Positions 8,207 to 17,367 of a stretch of DNA of 64,000 bases are shown here, one piece after another (the stretch's first letter is position 1; each line of letters starts with the position of its first letter). Source of the DNA: Aliarcobacter sp. (lineage in GTDB: Bacteria; Campylobacterota; Campylobacteria; Campylobacterales; Arcobacteraceae); assembly GCA_028689025.1 (NCBI GenBank), contig JAQTXA010000004.1:1-64000 (forward strand). Reading direction: 5' to 3'. The translations under genes were made by a program, and so were the position numbers. The notes below the pieces were generated by a model, which ran no database searches, was not told the DNA's origin, and saw nothing but the letters and a program-made list of their open reading frames with translations.

Positions 8207-8599
8207 CTAGTTTTTCGCCTCTTCATTTGTAACAAGTGCAAGATTTGTAAGGCTATATTTTTGTAATAAATCTAATACTTTTACTACTCTTTCATACTCT
8301 ACTTTCTTATCAATCCTTACTATCACGGCTTTCTCTTTGTTTTTTATAGCTTTTAGATTATCTTCTAAAGAAGCAAAAGATACTTCAATACCTCTAATTG
8401 CTAATTTATCTTGATTTAGTTCAATAAAAATTTGATCTTCATCAATTTTCATTTCTTTAGCATTTGAAGCAGGTAAATTTAGAACTAATGCTAATTCTTC
8501 CTTCTTAAAAACAGAAGAAACAATAAAAAAGATTAAAAGAATAAACACAACATCTATAACAGGTGTTAAATCTAAACCTAAAGATTCTCTTCTTTTCAT
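8207..8599 (-). CDS. exbD: ExbD-type biopolymer transport protein (system 1)
   Basis: The protein has about 130 residues. An N-terminal cytoplasmic stretch is followed by one membrane helix with the ExbD signature DLTPVIDVVFILLIFF, whose aspartate is the proton-path residue. A periplasmic domain follows. With ExbB it forms the proton-driven motor that energises TonB-type proteins. The ATG at 8599 is chosen because it lies one base after the exbB stop and matches the start of the second ExbD in the window (MKKRE). A TTG at 8614 is an alternative. No tonB gene is adjacent, unlike the second system at 50616-52207. The region 7992-8206 downstream holds only the csp leader and promoter. Confidence 0.93.
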   Translation of the reverse strand: MKRRESLGLDLTPVIDVVFILLIFFIVSSVFKKEELALVLNLPASNAKEMKIDEDQIFIELNQDKLAIRGIEVSFASLEDNLKAIKNKEKAVIVRIDKKVEYERVVKVLDLLQKYSLTNLALVTNEEAKN

Positions 8600-8600
8600 C

Positions 8601-9074
8601 TTAGTTTTGCCCAACTAACTCTTTTTTTGCTTTTAATTCTATAGAGTCAATCATTGAAATAAAATGATTGTAAGCAATTTGGTGAGGAATTGCCACAATT
8701 AGACCAGCAATTGTTGTGATTAAAGCTATTGAAATTCCATTTGAGAAAATAGTAGGATCTCCTAAACCATTTTGAGTTATAGCTTCAAATGATTTATAAA
8801 CTCCAATTACTGTTCCTAAAAGTCCAAGAAGAGGAGAAATAGTTGCTATATTTTTTATAATAGTTAAACCTGATTCTAGTTTTTTTACTTCATATTCAAT
8901 TTGAGATAAAATTGATGCATTAATTGTTACTTTGTTTTTTATTTTACTAATCATTGCATTTTTTCTTGGAAGTGTTAAAAATTTCCATAAAATAATAGTA
9001 AACCCAATTATGTTTAATACAATTAATATATAAACAATAATTCCACCCTTATCAATATAACTCATTAAATCCAT
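8601..9074 (-). CDS. exbB: ExbB-type MotA/TolQ/ExbB proton channel protein (system 1)
   Basis: The 157-residue protein is short compared with E. coli ExbB. It has a first membrane helix near residues 10-30 (GGIIVYILIVLNIIGF) and the conserved pore helices with LLGLLGTVIGVY and ISIALITTIAGLIVAIP. It forms the pentameric stator around ExbD. The start at 9074 is preferred: GGGG lies 8-11 bases upstream and the N-terminus then matches the second ExbB (MELSLIDYINRGG). A longer reading from 9140 would overlap the divergent gene. A minus-strand -10 TACAAT lies at 9098-9103. Confidence 0.93.
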   Translation of the reverse strand: MDLMSYIDKGGIIVYILIVLNIIGFTIILWKFLTLPRKNAMISKIKNKVTINASILSQIEYEVKKLESGLTIIKNIATISPLLGLLGTVIGVYKSFEAITQNGLGDPTIFSNGISIALITTIAGLIVAIPHQIAYNHFISMIDSIELKAKKELVGQN

Positions 9075-9097
9075 GTAAACCCCAATTATTTTTTTGT

Positions 9098-9131
9098 ATT
9101 GTACAAAATTTTTGTTAATAGATGGTACAAT
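9098..9131. promoter_or_regulatory. Divergent -10 elements for exbB and the PLP enzyme
   Basis: The minus strand has TACAAT at 9098-9103, giving exbB a leader of about 17 nt. The plus strand has TACAAT at 9126-9131, seven bases before the ATG at 9139, which would make that mRNA leaderless. Both are predictions from sequence and spacing only. Confidence 0.45.
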
Positions 9132-9138
9132 TTTTTCC

Positions 9139-9996
9139 ATGAACTACACAAATTCGCCAATTCAAAAAATCACTTTTAATAATCAAAAATATTTTATAAA
9201 AAGAGATGATTTATTACATAATGATTTTTCAGGAAATAAAGCCAGAAAATTTTACTACTACTTAATCAATGATTTTCCAAATATAAAAAAAATTGTTTCT
9301 TCGGGTTCTGCCCAATCAAATGCCATGTATTCGTTATCTGTTTTATGTAAGATAAAAGGATTAGAGTTTGATTATTATGTTGAACATATTGCGTCATATT
9401 TAAAAGAGAATCCTATTGGGAATTATAAATTTGCCCTTGAAAATAAAATGAATATAAAAGAAGAAGAATTACCACTTACTTTTGAAGAAGATATTTTATT
9501 TATAAGTGAAGGTGGAGCTGTTAAACAAGCTTCTGTTGGAATTGAAATTTTGGCAAATGAGATAAAAACTTGGGCAAATGAAAATAAAATAGAAAAGCTA
9601 AAAGTTTTTTTACCAAGTGGCACAGGAACAACTGCTCTTTATTTACAAAAGTATCTTCCCTTTGAAGTATTAACTTGTGCTTGTGTTGGAGATGAAGATT
9701 ATTTAAAAAAGCAGTTTCTAGAACTTGAAAAAGATAATTTTCCAACAATAATACAAAGAGAAAAGAAATATCATTTTGGCAAACTTTTTAAAGAGTTTTA
9801 TGATATTCATAAAGAGCTATTAATTCAAACAAATATTGAATTCGATTTACTTTATGACAGTTTAGGTTGGATTTGTTTTGAAAATTATGTAAATAGTCAT
9901 AAAAATAGAGATTATACTTTTCTTTATATTCATCAAGGTGGAGTAATTGGAAATATCTCAATGTTAGAGAGATATAAATATAAATATGATAAATAA
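9139..9996 (+). CDS. PLP-dependent enzyme, ACC deaminase / D-cysteine desulfhydrase family
   Basis: This 285-residue fold-type II PLP enzyme has the lysine-bearing segment FSGNKARKF, the SSGSAQSNAMYS loop that grips the substrate carboxylate, and a phosphate-binding SGTGTTALYL loop. The family includes D-cysteine desulfhydrase (giving pyruvate, H2S and ammonia) and 1-aminocyclopropane-1-carboxylate deaminase. Campylobacterota members are not well characterised and the substrate cannot be assigned. The ATG at 9139 is preferred over a TTG at 9094 because the latter runs into the exbB promoter. There is no ribosome site, and a -10 sits immediately upstream. It stands alone between divergent exbB and a kinase. 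Confidence 0.82.
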   Translation: MNYTNSPIQKITFNNQKYFIKRDDLLHNDFSGNKARKFYYYLINDFPNIKKIVSSGSAQSNAMYSLSVLCKIKGLEFDYYVEHIASYLKENPIGNYKFALENKMNIKEEELPLTFEEDILFISEGGAVKQASVGIEILANEIKTWANENKIEKLKVFLPSGTGTTALYLQKYLPFEVLTCACVGDEDYLKKQFLELEKDNFPTIIQREKKYHFGKLFKEFYDIHKELLIQTNIEFDLLYDSLGWICFENYVNSHKNRDYTFLYIHQGGVIGNISMLERYKYKYDK

Positions 9997-10039
9997 AATA
10001 TTTATTTTATTTTTAATAAAAAAAAGATAGTATCCGCCC

Positions 10040-11971
10040 ATGTTATCAAAAAAAGAAATAAAACTTATAAAACTTATTAAATATACTCCTATTTTTATTG
10101 TTGGAATTGTTTGTTTAATTATTACTATACTTTTGTCAGTTGAAAAAAATATCTCATTAAATAAAGAGTTGGAATCTCTAAGAAAAGATTATTTAGAAAG
10201 AAATAGAGAAATAATCAAAAATGAAGTGGACAAAGTTTACGATTATATTTCTCATCAAAAAATAAATAGTGAAGATGAATTAAAACGAAATATAAAAACT
10301 AGAGTTAATGAAGCCTATGCTTTAACTAATTATATTTATGAAAAATATAAAAATAAAGAGAGTAAAGAACAGATTATTACTAGAATAAAAGATTCTCTGC
10401 GAGCCATTAGATTTAATGATAATAGAGGATATTTTTATATAAATAGTATGGAAGGTGTAAATATATTACATCCTATTAATCCTGAACTTGAAAATCATTC
10501 CCTTTTAGATTTAAAAGATGACTTAGGAAATTTTGTATTAAGAGATGTAATAAAAAATTCAAAAATTTCAAAAGAGTCATATACTACACTTTATTGGAAT
10601 AAACCAGAAGATTTAAAAAATAAATATAAAAAAATCACATTTAATAAAGTTTTTGAACCATATAATTTTATTATTGGAACGGGTGAGTATCTGAATGATT
10701 TTGAAAATATTGAAAAAAAGGAAATTTTATCTTACATTTCAACTATTAGATATGATAAAAATGGTTATGTTTTTGTAATTGATGAAGAAGGTGTTTATTT
10801 AAGTCATGTAGAAAAATCTTATGTAGGATTAAATAGAATTAATTTAAAAGATCAAAATGGATTTATGATAACAAAAGAGATTTTAAATGTAGCACTTAAT
10901 GGAAAAGATGGATATTTAAAATATATTGGGACAATAAAACCTGAAACAAAACTTCCTTCTGAAAAAATCTCTTATGTAAGAGGTTTTAAAGATTGGAATT
11001 GGGCAATATCAACAGGTTTTTATACAGATGAATTAGAAAAACAGATTTCTGAAAAAGAATTTAAAATTAAAGATGAATATACAAATAAATTAAAGAATTT
11101 ACTTTTAATAAGTTTATTATTAACGTGTGTTTTTTTAGTTGTCTCTTTTTATATCTCAAGAAAATTAGAAAAGAGATTTTACAGATATAAACAACAAGTA
11201 CTTAATCATATTAAACATGACAGGGAAAAAGATACTATTTTAGCTCAACAAGCAAAAATGGCTGCAATGGGTGAAATGCTTGAAAACATTGCCCATCAAT
11301 GGAGACAACCACTTAGTTCAATTTCTACTATTTCAACTGGAATTAAAATACAGTACGAGTATGCTGATGTGAATAAAGAAGATGTTATAAAATCTATGAG
11401 TATGATAGCCACAACGACAAAATATTTATCTCAAACTATTGATGATTTTAGAGATTATTTTAATCCTCAAAAAGAGCCTACTTATTTTAATTTAAAAACT
11501 ATTTTTGAGAAAGTTTCTGATTTAATGGAACCACAGTTACATTTAAAAAATATTCAAATAATAAAAGATATTGATGATGTTTATATTTTTGGAATGGAAA
11601 ATGAGTTTTTACAAGTAATAATTAATCTTTTAAATAATTCAAAAGATGAGTTTGAAACAAAAGAGTTTGAAAAAAAATATATTTTTATTGATACAAAAGT
11701 TACAGAAGATGAAATTACAGTTATTTTAAAAGATAATGCTGGTGGAATTGATGAAAAAATAATTGATAAAGTATTTGAATCATATTTTACAACTAAACAT
11801 AAATCAAAAGGTACAGGAATAGGTCTTTATATGTCAAAACAGATTGTTGAAAAACATATGAAAGGCTCTATTACTGTTTCAAATGAGAGTTATATTTATA
11901 AAGAAAAAAGTTATACAGGTGCAGTTTTCTTAATAACTTTTGTTCAAAAAAAGCAAGAAGAGATTATTTAA
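10040..11971 (+). CDS. Membrane sensor histidine kinase with double Cache domain
   Basis: The 643-residue kinase has membrane helices at about 12-34 and 353-373. Between them are two Cache-like repeats: 90-215 with GYFYINSMEGVNILHP and 225-335 with GYVFVIDEEGVYLSHV. These bind small extracellular ligands. The cytoplasmic part has H419 in IAHQWRQPLS, an N-box (INLLNNSKDEF) and DNAGGI and GTGIGLYMSK glycine boxes, so it looks catalytically intact. No response regulator is adjacent; it is an orphan kinase. No Shine-Dalgarno site precedes the ATG. A TAGTAT hexamer 5 bases upstream might be a -10. The 3' end overlaps the convergent c-di-GMP gene by 8 bases. Confidence 0.92.
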   Translation: MLSKKEIKLIKLIKYTPIFIVGIVCLIITILLSVEKNISLNKELESLRKDYLERNREIIKNEVDKVYDYISHQKINSEDELKRNIKTRVNEAYALTNYIYEKYKNKESKEQIITRIKDSLRAIRFNDNRGYFYINSMEGVNILHPINPELENHSLLDLKDDLGNFVLRDVIKNSKISKESYTTLYWNKPEDLKNKYKKITFNKVFEPYNFIIGTGEYLNDFENIEKKEILSYISTIRYDKNGYVFVIDEEGVYLSHVEKSYVGLNRINLKDQNGFMITKEILNVALNGKDGYLKYIGTIKPETKLPSEKISYVRGFKDWNWAISTGFYTDELEKQISEKEFKIKDEYTNKLKNLLLISLLLTCVFLVVSFYISRKLEKRFYRYKQQVLNHIKHDREKDTILAQQAKMAAMGEMLENIAHQWRQPLSSISTISTGIKIQYEYADVNKEDVIKSMSMIATTTKYLSQTIDDFRDYFNPQKEPTYFNLKTIFEKVSDLMEPQLHLKNIQIIKDIDDVYIFGMENEFLQVIINLLNNSKDEFETKEFEKKYIFIDTKVTEDEITVILKDNAGGIDEKIIDKVFESYFTTKHKSKGTGIGLYMSKQIVEKHMKGSITVSNESYIYKEKSYTGAVFLITFVQKKQEEII

Positions 11972-14900
11972 AGTTTCTTACAAACTCTATAAAATCTTCT
12001 TCTTTTAATGCTTTTGCATAAAACCAACCTTGGATTTCATCACAATTTTCTAGCTCTAGAAACTCTTTTTGATTTATCTTTTCAACACCTTCTGCTATAA
12101 CTTTCATTCCTAATCCTTTGGCTAAAGCAATAATTGTTTTGGCAATAGCTATATCTTTTAAACTGTGGGGAATTTCAGCTATAAATGATTTGTCAATTTT
12201 TAGTTTATCTATTGGAAATTGTTTTAAATAACTCAAAGATGAGTATCCTGTTCCAAAATCATCAATTGATAATTGAACGCCAATTTCTTTAAGATTTTTA
12301 AGAATCATTATAGATTCTTCAATGTTTTCCATAATAAAACTTTCTGTTAATTCTAATTCTAAATAATTTGCATCTAAATTTGTTATTTTTAAATTATCAA
12401 GTACAGTTTTATAAATATCACTGTGTTTAAATTGAATTGAAGAGATATTTACAGCAATTTTCCCATCTTCTAATAGATTCATTTCATGAAGTTTTTTCAT
12501 AAATGAACAGGCAGTTTTTAATACAAAATCACCTAAAGGAATAATTAGTCTGCTCTCTTCTGCATGTGGAATAAATTCATCTGGAGTAATAACTCCCAAG
12601 CTTTTATGATTCCATCTTAAAAGGGCTTCAGCTCCAATAATTTTATTTGTTTTAATATCAATTTGTGGTTGATAATAAACTTCAAATTCATTATTTTTAA
12701 TAGCATCACTTATCTCTTGTTTCATAACTATTTTTTCAAATATTTCACTTGTCATCTCATCTTTATAGAATTGATATTGATTTCTTCCTGCATTTTTTGC
12801 ACTATACATTGCCGTATCTGCATGTTTAATTAAATCTTCACCATTTAATCCATTATTTGGAAAAATAGAGATTCCCATACTAATTGTGGTATCAAATAGA
12901 TACTCTTCTAGCTTTATGGGTTCTAGAAAATCATTTAGTATTTTTTTTGCAATCTTTTCAATATCTTTTCGCTCAAGAATATCTTCAATAACAATGATAA
13001 ATTCATCTCCACCAATTCTTGAAATTGTGTCATTTTTTCTAACATTTTTTTGTAATCTTTGTGCTACAAGATTAATTATTTTATCACCAATTGAGTGACC
13101 ATAAGAGTCATTTATTATTTTAAAATTATCAATGTCAATAAAAAATATTGCTAATCTTTGAGATAATTCATTACATTTTTCTATAGATTTATTGAGTCTG
13201 GCATTTAATAATAATCTATTTGGCAGATTTGTAAGTGGATCATGGTGGGCTAAATAATCAATTTTTGCAGTTGAGTTTTTTATTTTTGTAATATCAGAAA
13301 ACAGGGCTACATAATTTAGCACTTTTCCATTTGAATCTTTTGCAACACTTAAATTTAGCCATTCAGGATATATCTCTCCACTTTTTTTTCTATTCCAAAT
13401 TTCACCTTTCCATGAACCTTTTTTTTCTAATTCATGCCATAATTTTGAATAAAACTCTTTGTCGTGTTTTCCTGATTTTAATATTCTTGGATTTTGATAA
13501 ATTATTTCATCAAAAGTGTAACCTGTGATATTTGTAAAAGCACTATTTATAGAGATGATTTTTCCTGTTTCATCTGTTATTATAATTCCCTCAGTTGTAT
13601 TTTCAAATACAATATCAGATAGTTTTAATTTCTTTTCTATTATCTCTTCTTGTGTTATATCTTTAAAAATACAGTGGGTTCTAATTTCATCGTTTATATT
13701 AGAAATATTTCCTGTGAAACTAGCTAGGAAAACTTCATTATTTTTCTTTTTAATTTTTATATGTTCATTTTCAACATGTTTTTCTACTAGAAAAACTTTA
13801 AATATCTCTTTTAATCTTTCAAATGTTTCATCTGAAAAATGAAAGAATTTTTGACCAATTACTTCATCTTTTTCATAACCAGTGATTTCAAGCCATTTTT
13901 TATTAACATTACACACAACACCTCTATCATTTAATGATTGATAAGGGTAAGGAGCTTCATCATATAAAAATTTAAACTTGCTCTCTATCTCTTTATTTTT
14001 ATTTGCTAGTTCTGTAATATTTGTAAATAGGAGTTTTATTATTGAGTTTTCTAATAAAACTGTATTTAAAACAGTTAATTGAAATTGATTATTTTTTATT
14101 TCAAATATTTCATTTTGATTAAAAGTATTTGTTTTTATTTTTTTGTAAATATCTTCCCATTTTGAATGAGGAATTATTGTTGTAATATTTTTATCAATTT
14201 CTATATCAAATAAATCTGAAGATTTTTTATTAAACCAATAGATAATTTGTTCATCATCATTATCAAAAAGTTCAATAACTGCTTCGTTTAATGAGTTAAA
14301 AGTATTTTTAACATCTTTTAGTTTTGATTCTAAAAATAGATTGTAGTTTCCTTTTATATTATTTAAAATATCTTTTGAGGTAATTACAAAATACTCTTTT
14401 TCTTTTTTATTAAAAATTACAGCTCTTCTTATCTCATTTTCTTTCATTTTAGTTACAACATCAAATAAAAGCTCTTCTTCATCAAAACAGATTAGATTTT
14501 GGTGCATAAATTCTTGAATATTTAGGTTTGAATCGATATGTTTTTGAGCAAGATTTATAACATCACTCTCTGTTAAAATCCCGATAGGTTCATTTTTATC
14601 AAAAATCAAAACAGAACCAATATTTTTTTGAGTCATTAAATCTATAACATTTTGAATATTTACTTCTTTTTGAACATGAACAGCTTTTGAATTATTTTTT
14701 ATTAACTCTTTTGCTTTTATATTAGTTTTGAATAAATCCTGCTCAAATTGGAAAATTATTTTTTCTTGAATAATACAGCCTAAATAGTTATCCTCTTTAT
14801 CTACAACTAAAACTCTTCTAACATTATGATTTAACATTAATCCTAAAACATAATCAATTTTTCTACTTTGTTTACTTGTAATTAATCTCTTATTTGCAAA

Positions 14901-15104
14901 ATCAAAAGCTTTTAAATTTAAATTTTCATGTTTTGCATATAAAAATAAAATATCTCTTTCTGTAATAATTCCTACAGGTTTTTTATCTTTTAATAAAACA
15001 GTATGTTTTGTTCTGTTTTTTATCATAAAATCTAAAACTTCTTGTAATGTAACATCACAATTTATTGAATCATCAATTTGTGAAATCAACTTAGTTAAGG
15101 CCAT
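11964..15104 (-). CDS. CBS-PAS-GGDEF-EAL cyclic-di-GMP turnover protein
   Basis: The protein has 1046 residues and no membrane helix. Four CBS motifs occupy about 1-250, for example KKPVGIITERDILFLY and NEPIGILTESDVINLA. A weak PAS (about 270-370) and two clear PAS domains follow (about 375-490 and 495-615, the latter with ITGYTFDEII). The GGDEF domain has an intact RIGGDEFIIV active site, and the EAL domain has EALLRWNH and DDFGTGYSS, so both diguanylate cyclase and phosphodiesterase activity are possible. CBS domains usually bind adenine nucleotides, so the output may be tied to energy state. TAGGA precedes the ATG. The gene faces aroK across a 120-base spacer. Confidence 0.94.
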   Translation of the reverse strand: MALTKLISQIDDSINCDVTLQEVLDFMIKNRTKHTVLLKDKKPVGIITERDILFLYAKHENLNLKAFDFANKRLITSKQSRKIDYVLGLMLNHNVRRVLVVDKEDNYLGCIIQEKIIFQFEQDLFKTNIKAKELIKNNSKAVHVQKEVNIQNVIDLMTQKNIGSVLIFDKNEPIGILTESDVINLAQKHIDSNLNIQEFMHQNLICFDEEELLFDVVTKMKENEIRRAVIFNKKEKEYFVITSKDILNNIKGNYNLFLESKLKDVKNTFNSLNEAVIELFDNDDEQIIYWFNKKSSDLFDIEIDKNITTIIPHSKWEDIYKKIKTNTFNQNEIFEIKNNQFQLTVLNTVLLENSIIKLLFTNITELANKNKEIESKFKFLYDEAPYPYQSLNDRGVVCNVNKKWLEITGYEKDEVIGQKFFHFSDETFERLKEIFKVFLVEKHVENEHIKIKKKNNEVFLASFTGNISNINDEIRTHCIFKDITQEEIIEKKLKLSDIVFENTTEGIIITDETGKIISINSAFTNITGYTFDEIIYQNPRILKSGKHDKEFYSKLWHELEKKGSWKGEIWNRKKSGEIYPEWLNLSVAKDSNGKVLNYVALFSDITKIKNSTAKIDYLAHHDPLTNLPNRLLLNARLNKSIEKCNELSQRLAIFFIDIDNFKIINDSYGHSIGDKIINLVAQRLQKNVRKNDTISRIGGDEFIIVIEDILERKDIEKIAKKILNDFLEPIKLEEYLFDTTISMGISIFPNNGLNGEDLIKHADTAMYSAKNAGRNQYQFYKDEMTSEIFEKIVMKQEISDAIKNNEFEVYYQPQIDIKTNKIIGAEALLRWNHKSLGVITPDEFIPHAEESRLIIPLGDFVLKTACSFMKKLHEMNLLEDGKIAVNISSIQFKHSDIYKTVLDNLKITNLDANYLELELTESFIMENIEESIMILKNLKEIGVQLSIDDFGTGYSSLSYLKQFPIDKLKIDKSFIAEIPHSLKDIAIAKTIIALAKGLGMKVIAEGVEKINQKEFLELENCDEIQGWFYAKALKEEDFIEFVRNFK

Positions 15105-15210
15105 TTTTATCCTATGTATAAAGAGTTTTTAAGGCGTTATACTATCTAAATTTAGCCCAAATTAAAGTAAATGAGCTAATTCTTGGTATAAAAATTTACA
15201 TAACTTTAGA

Positions 15211-15216
15211 TATAAT
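15211..15216 (+). promoter_or_regulatory. -10 box of aroK
   Basis: A consensus TATAAT ends eight bases before the aroK ATG at 15225. Transcription would start within one or two bases of the ATG, and no Shine-Dalgarno site exists. A leaderless or almost leaderless mRNA is therefore suggested. On the opposite strand TATAAC at 15136-15141 may serve the c-di-GMP gene. Confidence 0.55.
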
Positions 15217-15224
15217 CCCAAACT

Positions 15225-15734
15225 ATGAAAAAGAACAATATAATATTAATAGGTTTTATGGGTGTTGGTAAGGGTACAGTTGCACGTGCTTTGGTTAAAA
15301 AATCAAATATGTTTGCAATTGATACTGATGATTTAATAGAAAGTATGGAAAACAGAAGAATCAAAAAGATTTTTGAAGTTGAAGGTGAACCATATTTTAG
15401 AGCCTTAGAAAAAAAGACTGCTTTATGGTTGGAAAAAAGTGTAAATAACACAATTATTTCAACTGGTGGTGGATTTTATAAGCAAGAAAATATAAACAAA
15501 ATAGGAAAGGTTGTTTATCTAAAATCATCATTTCAAGGTATCTTAGACCGAATTAATGCTGCCCCAAATGCTGCAAATAAATTGAAAAAAAGACCACTTT
15601 TACAAAATATGGAAGAGGCAATAAAACTTTATAATTTAAGAGCAAAAGAGTATGAAAAAGTTGCAAAAATTATAGTTGATGTTGAAAATAAAGATATAAA
15701 AGATATTGTAAAAGAGATTTTAGGACAAATATAA
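15225..15734 (+). CDS. aroK: Shikimate kinase
   Basis: The 169-residue cytosolic kinase phosphorylates shikimate with ATP, fifth step of the aromatic pathway. Seen are the Walker A-like P-loop GFMGVGKGT (residues 10-18), the DTDDLIE shikimate-binding motif near 34, FRALEK near 58, the STGGG loop near 78 and the lid arginines in KKRPLL. Length and order are normal. It leads a run of plus-strand genes: the hisD ATG directly follows its stop codon. A TATAAT lies right upstream. Confidence 0.96.
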   Translation: MKKNNIILIGFMGVGKGTVARALVKKSNMFAIDTDDLIESMENRRIKKIFEVEGEPYFRALEKKTALWLEKSVNNTIISTGGGFYKQENINKIGKVVYLKSSFQGILDRINAAPNAANKLKKRPLLQNMEEAIKLYNLRAKEYEKVAKIIVDVENKDIKDIVKEILGQI

Positions 15735-17030
15735 ATGAAAATAATTAATACAAAAGATGTAAATTTTAAATCAGAATTTGATGGAATTTTAGCACGAGCT
15801 AAAAGTGACATCAAAGGTGTTTCAACAATTGTTATGAATATTATTGATGAAATTGTTCAAGAGGGAAACACAGCTGTAAAAAGACATATTGAAAAATTTG
15901 ATAAATGGGAAGTTAAATCAGATGAAGATTTAATGATAAATCCAGATGATATGAAAAAAGCCTATGACAATATTGATGAAAAACTAAGAGATGCTTTACA
16001 TATAGCTTATAATAGAATCAAAACTTATCACGAAAAACAACTTCCAAAATCATGGATAGATTTTGAATCAAATGGAACAATTCTAGGACAAAAAGTAACT
16101 CCTGTTGACAGAGCTGGTCTTTATATTCCAGGTGGAAAAGCTGCATATCCTAGCTCACTTTTAATGAATGCAATTCCAGCAATTGTAGCAGGTGTAAAAG
16201 AGATAGTTGTTTGTACTCCAACACCTGATAATGAAGTAAATGAACTTTTACTTGCAGCTTGTCACTTATGTGGAATCAAAAAAGCTTATAAAGTTGGAGG
16301 GGCATCTGCAATTGCTGCAATGGCTTATGGAACGCAAACTATTCCAAAAGTTGATGTAATTACAGGTCCTGGAAATATTTTTGTTGCAACTGCAAAAAAA
16401 CTTGTTTTTGGTGAAGTAAATATTGATATGATTGCAGGGCCAAGTGAGATTGGAATACTTGCAGATGAAACAGCAAAACCTCACTATTTAGCAATTGATT
16501 TATTATCTCAAGCTGAACATGATGAGATGGCAAGTTCTATTATGATTACAACTTGTGAAGAAGTTGCACAACTTACAAGCAATGAAGTTGAAGAGTATTT
16601 AAAAAATCTAAGTAGAGAAACAATTGCTAGAAAATCAATTGAAGATAGAGGTGCAATTATAGTTGCCTCTTCAATGGAAGAAGCACTTGAATTAATGAAT
16701 GAAATAGCTCCTGAACACTTAGAAGTTATGACTAAAAATCCTTTTGAATTATTGCCATTTATTAAACACGCAGGTGCAATTTTCTTAGGTGAAAATACTC
16801 CTGAACCAATAGGTGATTATTTAGCTGGTCCAAATCATACACTTCCAACAGGAAGCACAGCTAAATTTTATAGTCCTTTAAATGTGGAAAATTTTATGAA
16901 AAAAAGCTCAATTATTAATTTTTCAAAAAATGCAATAAATGAATTGGGTGAAGCATGTGCATTACTTGCAGATACAGAAGGTTTAACAGCTCACGCAAAA
17001 GCTGTTAGAGTTAGATTAGAAAACAAATAA
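15735..17030 (+). CDS. hisD: Histidinol dehydrogenase
   Basis: The 431-residue enzyme catalyses the last two oxidations of histidine synthesis, from histidinol to histidine, using NAD+ and zinc. Family segments include DRAGLYIPGGKAAYPSS, VITGPGNIFVATAKK, IAGPSEIGILAD and the zinc/active-site region SQAEHDEMAS, with the C-terminal AGPNHTLPTGSTAKFYSPL. The ATG abuts the aroK stop with no gap, so translation is probably coupled. The pairing of aroK and hisD is not a pathway unit, just co-transcription of amino-acid genes. Confidence 0.97.
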   Translation: MKIINTKDVNFKSEFDGILARAKSDIKGVSTIVMNIIDEIVQEGNTAVKRHIEKFDKWEVKSDEDLMINPDDMKKAYDNIDEKLRDALHIAYNRIKTYHEKQLPKSWIDFESNGTILGQKVTPVDRAGLYIPGGKAAYPSSLLMNAIPAIVAGVKEIVVCTPTPDNEVNELLLAACHLCGIKKAYKVGGASAIAAMAYGTQTIPKVDVITGPGNIFVATAKKLVFGEVNIDMIAGPSEIGILADETAKPHYLAIDLLSQAEHDEMASSIMITTCEEVAQLTSNEVEEYLKNLSRETIARKSIEDRGAIIVASSMEEALELMNEIAPEHLEVMTKNPFELLPFIKHAGAIFLGENTPEPIGDYLAGPNHTLPTGSTAKFYSPLNVENFMKKSSIINFSKNAINELGEACALLADTEGLTAHAKAVRVRLENK

Positions 17031-17055
17031 TAAAAGAATAAATAAAGGAATAAAT

Positions 17056-17358
17056 ATGTCAATGTTTGGTGATTGGTTTAGTGAAGATGAAGATGATATT
17101 TTTATGGGAAGCCCAAAATCTAAATTTTTTGATGTTTCAAGACAAGCTTCAAAAGAAATAGTTGAAGAAGAGACTGATAAAATAATTGAAAAATTAGCTG
17201 TTTTAGAGATGATAATTAGTGAAAATAAAGATGAAAACTTTGATATAAACGAATATATTAAAGAATATACTTTAGAAAACTATGAAAAAGTAAAAGCTAT
17301 GAAAAAAGGTCTTTATGTTGAATTCACAGGTGAGATAATCTGTAGATTAGATTCGTAA
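17056..17358 (+). CDS. DUF2018 family small protein
   Basis: A 100-residue acidic, helical protein beginning MSMFGDWFSEDEDDIFMGSP, with the KFFDVSRQASKEIVEEE and KIIEKLAVLEMI segments typical of DUF2018. The family appears restricted mainly to Campylobacterota. I recall that the Helicobacter pylori member (HP0242) is a dimer with an unusual knotted or intertwined helical fold, but the function is unknown. AAGGA precedes the ATG. It sits between hisD and the polyprenyl synthase gene in the same direction. Confidence 0.8.
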   Translation: MSMFGDWFSEDEDDIFMGSPKSKFFDVSRQASKEIVEEETDKIIEKLAVLEMIISENKDENFDINEYIKEYTLENYEKVKAMKKGLYVEFTGEIICRLDS

Positions 17359-17367
17359 GGTTATAAA

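Noticed and set aside
9075-9140. N-terminal extension of ExbB to 9140
   Set aside because: The extra 22 residues are polar, unlike the second ExbB in the window, and overlap the divergent gene and both -10 boxes. GGGG supports the start at 9074.
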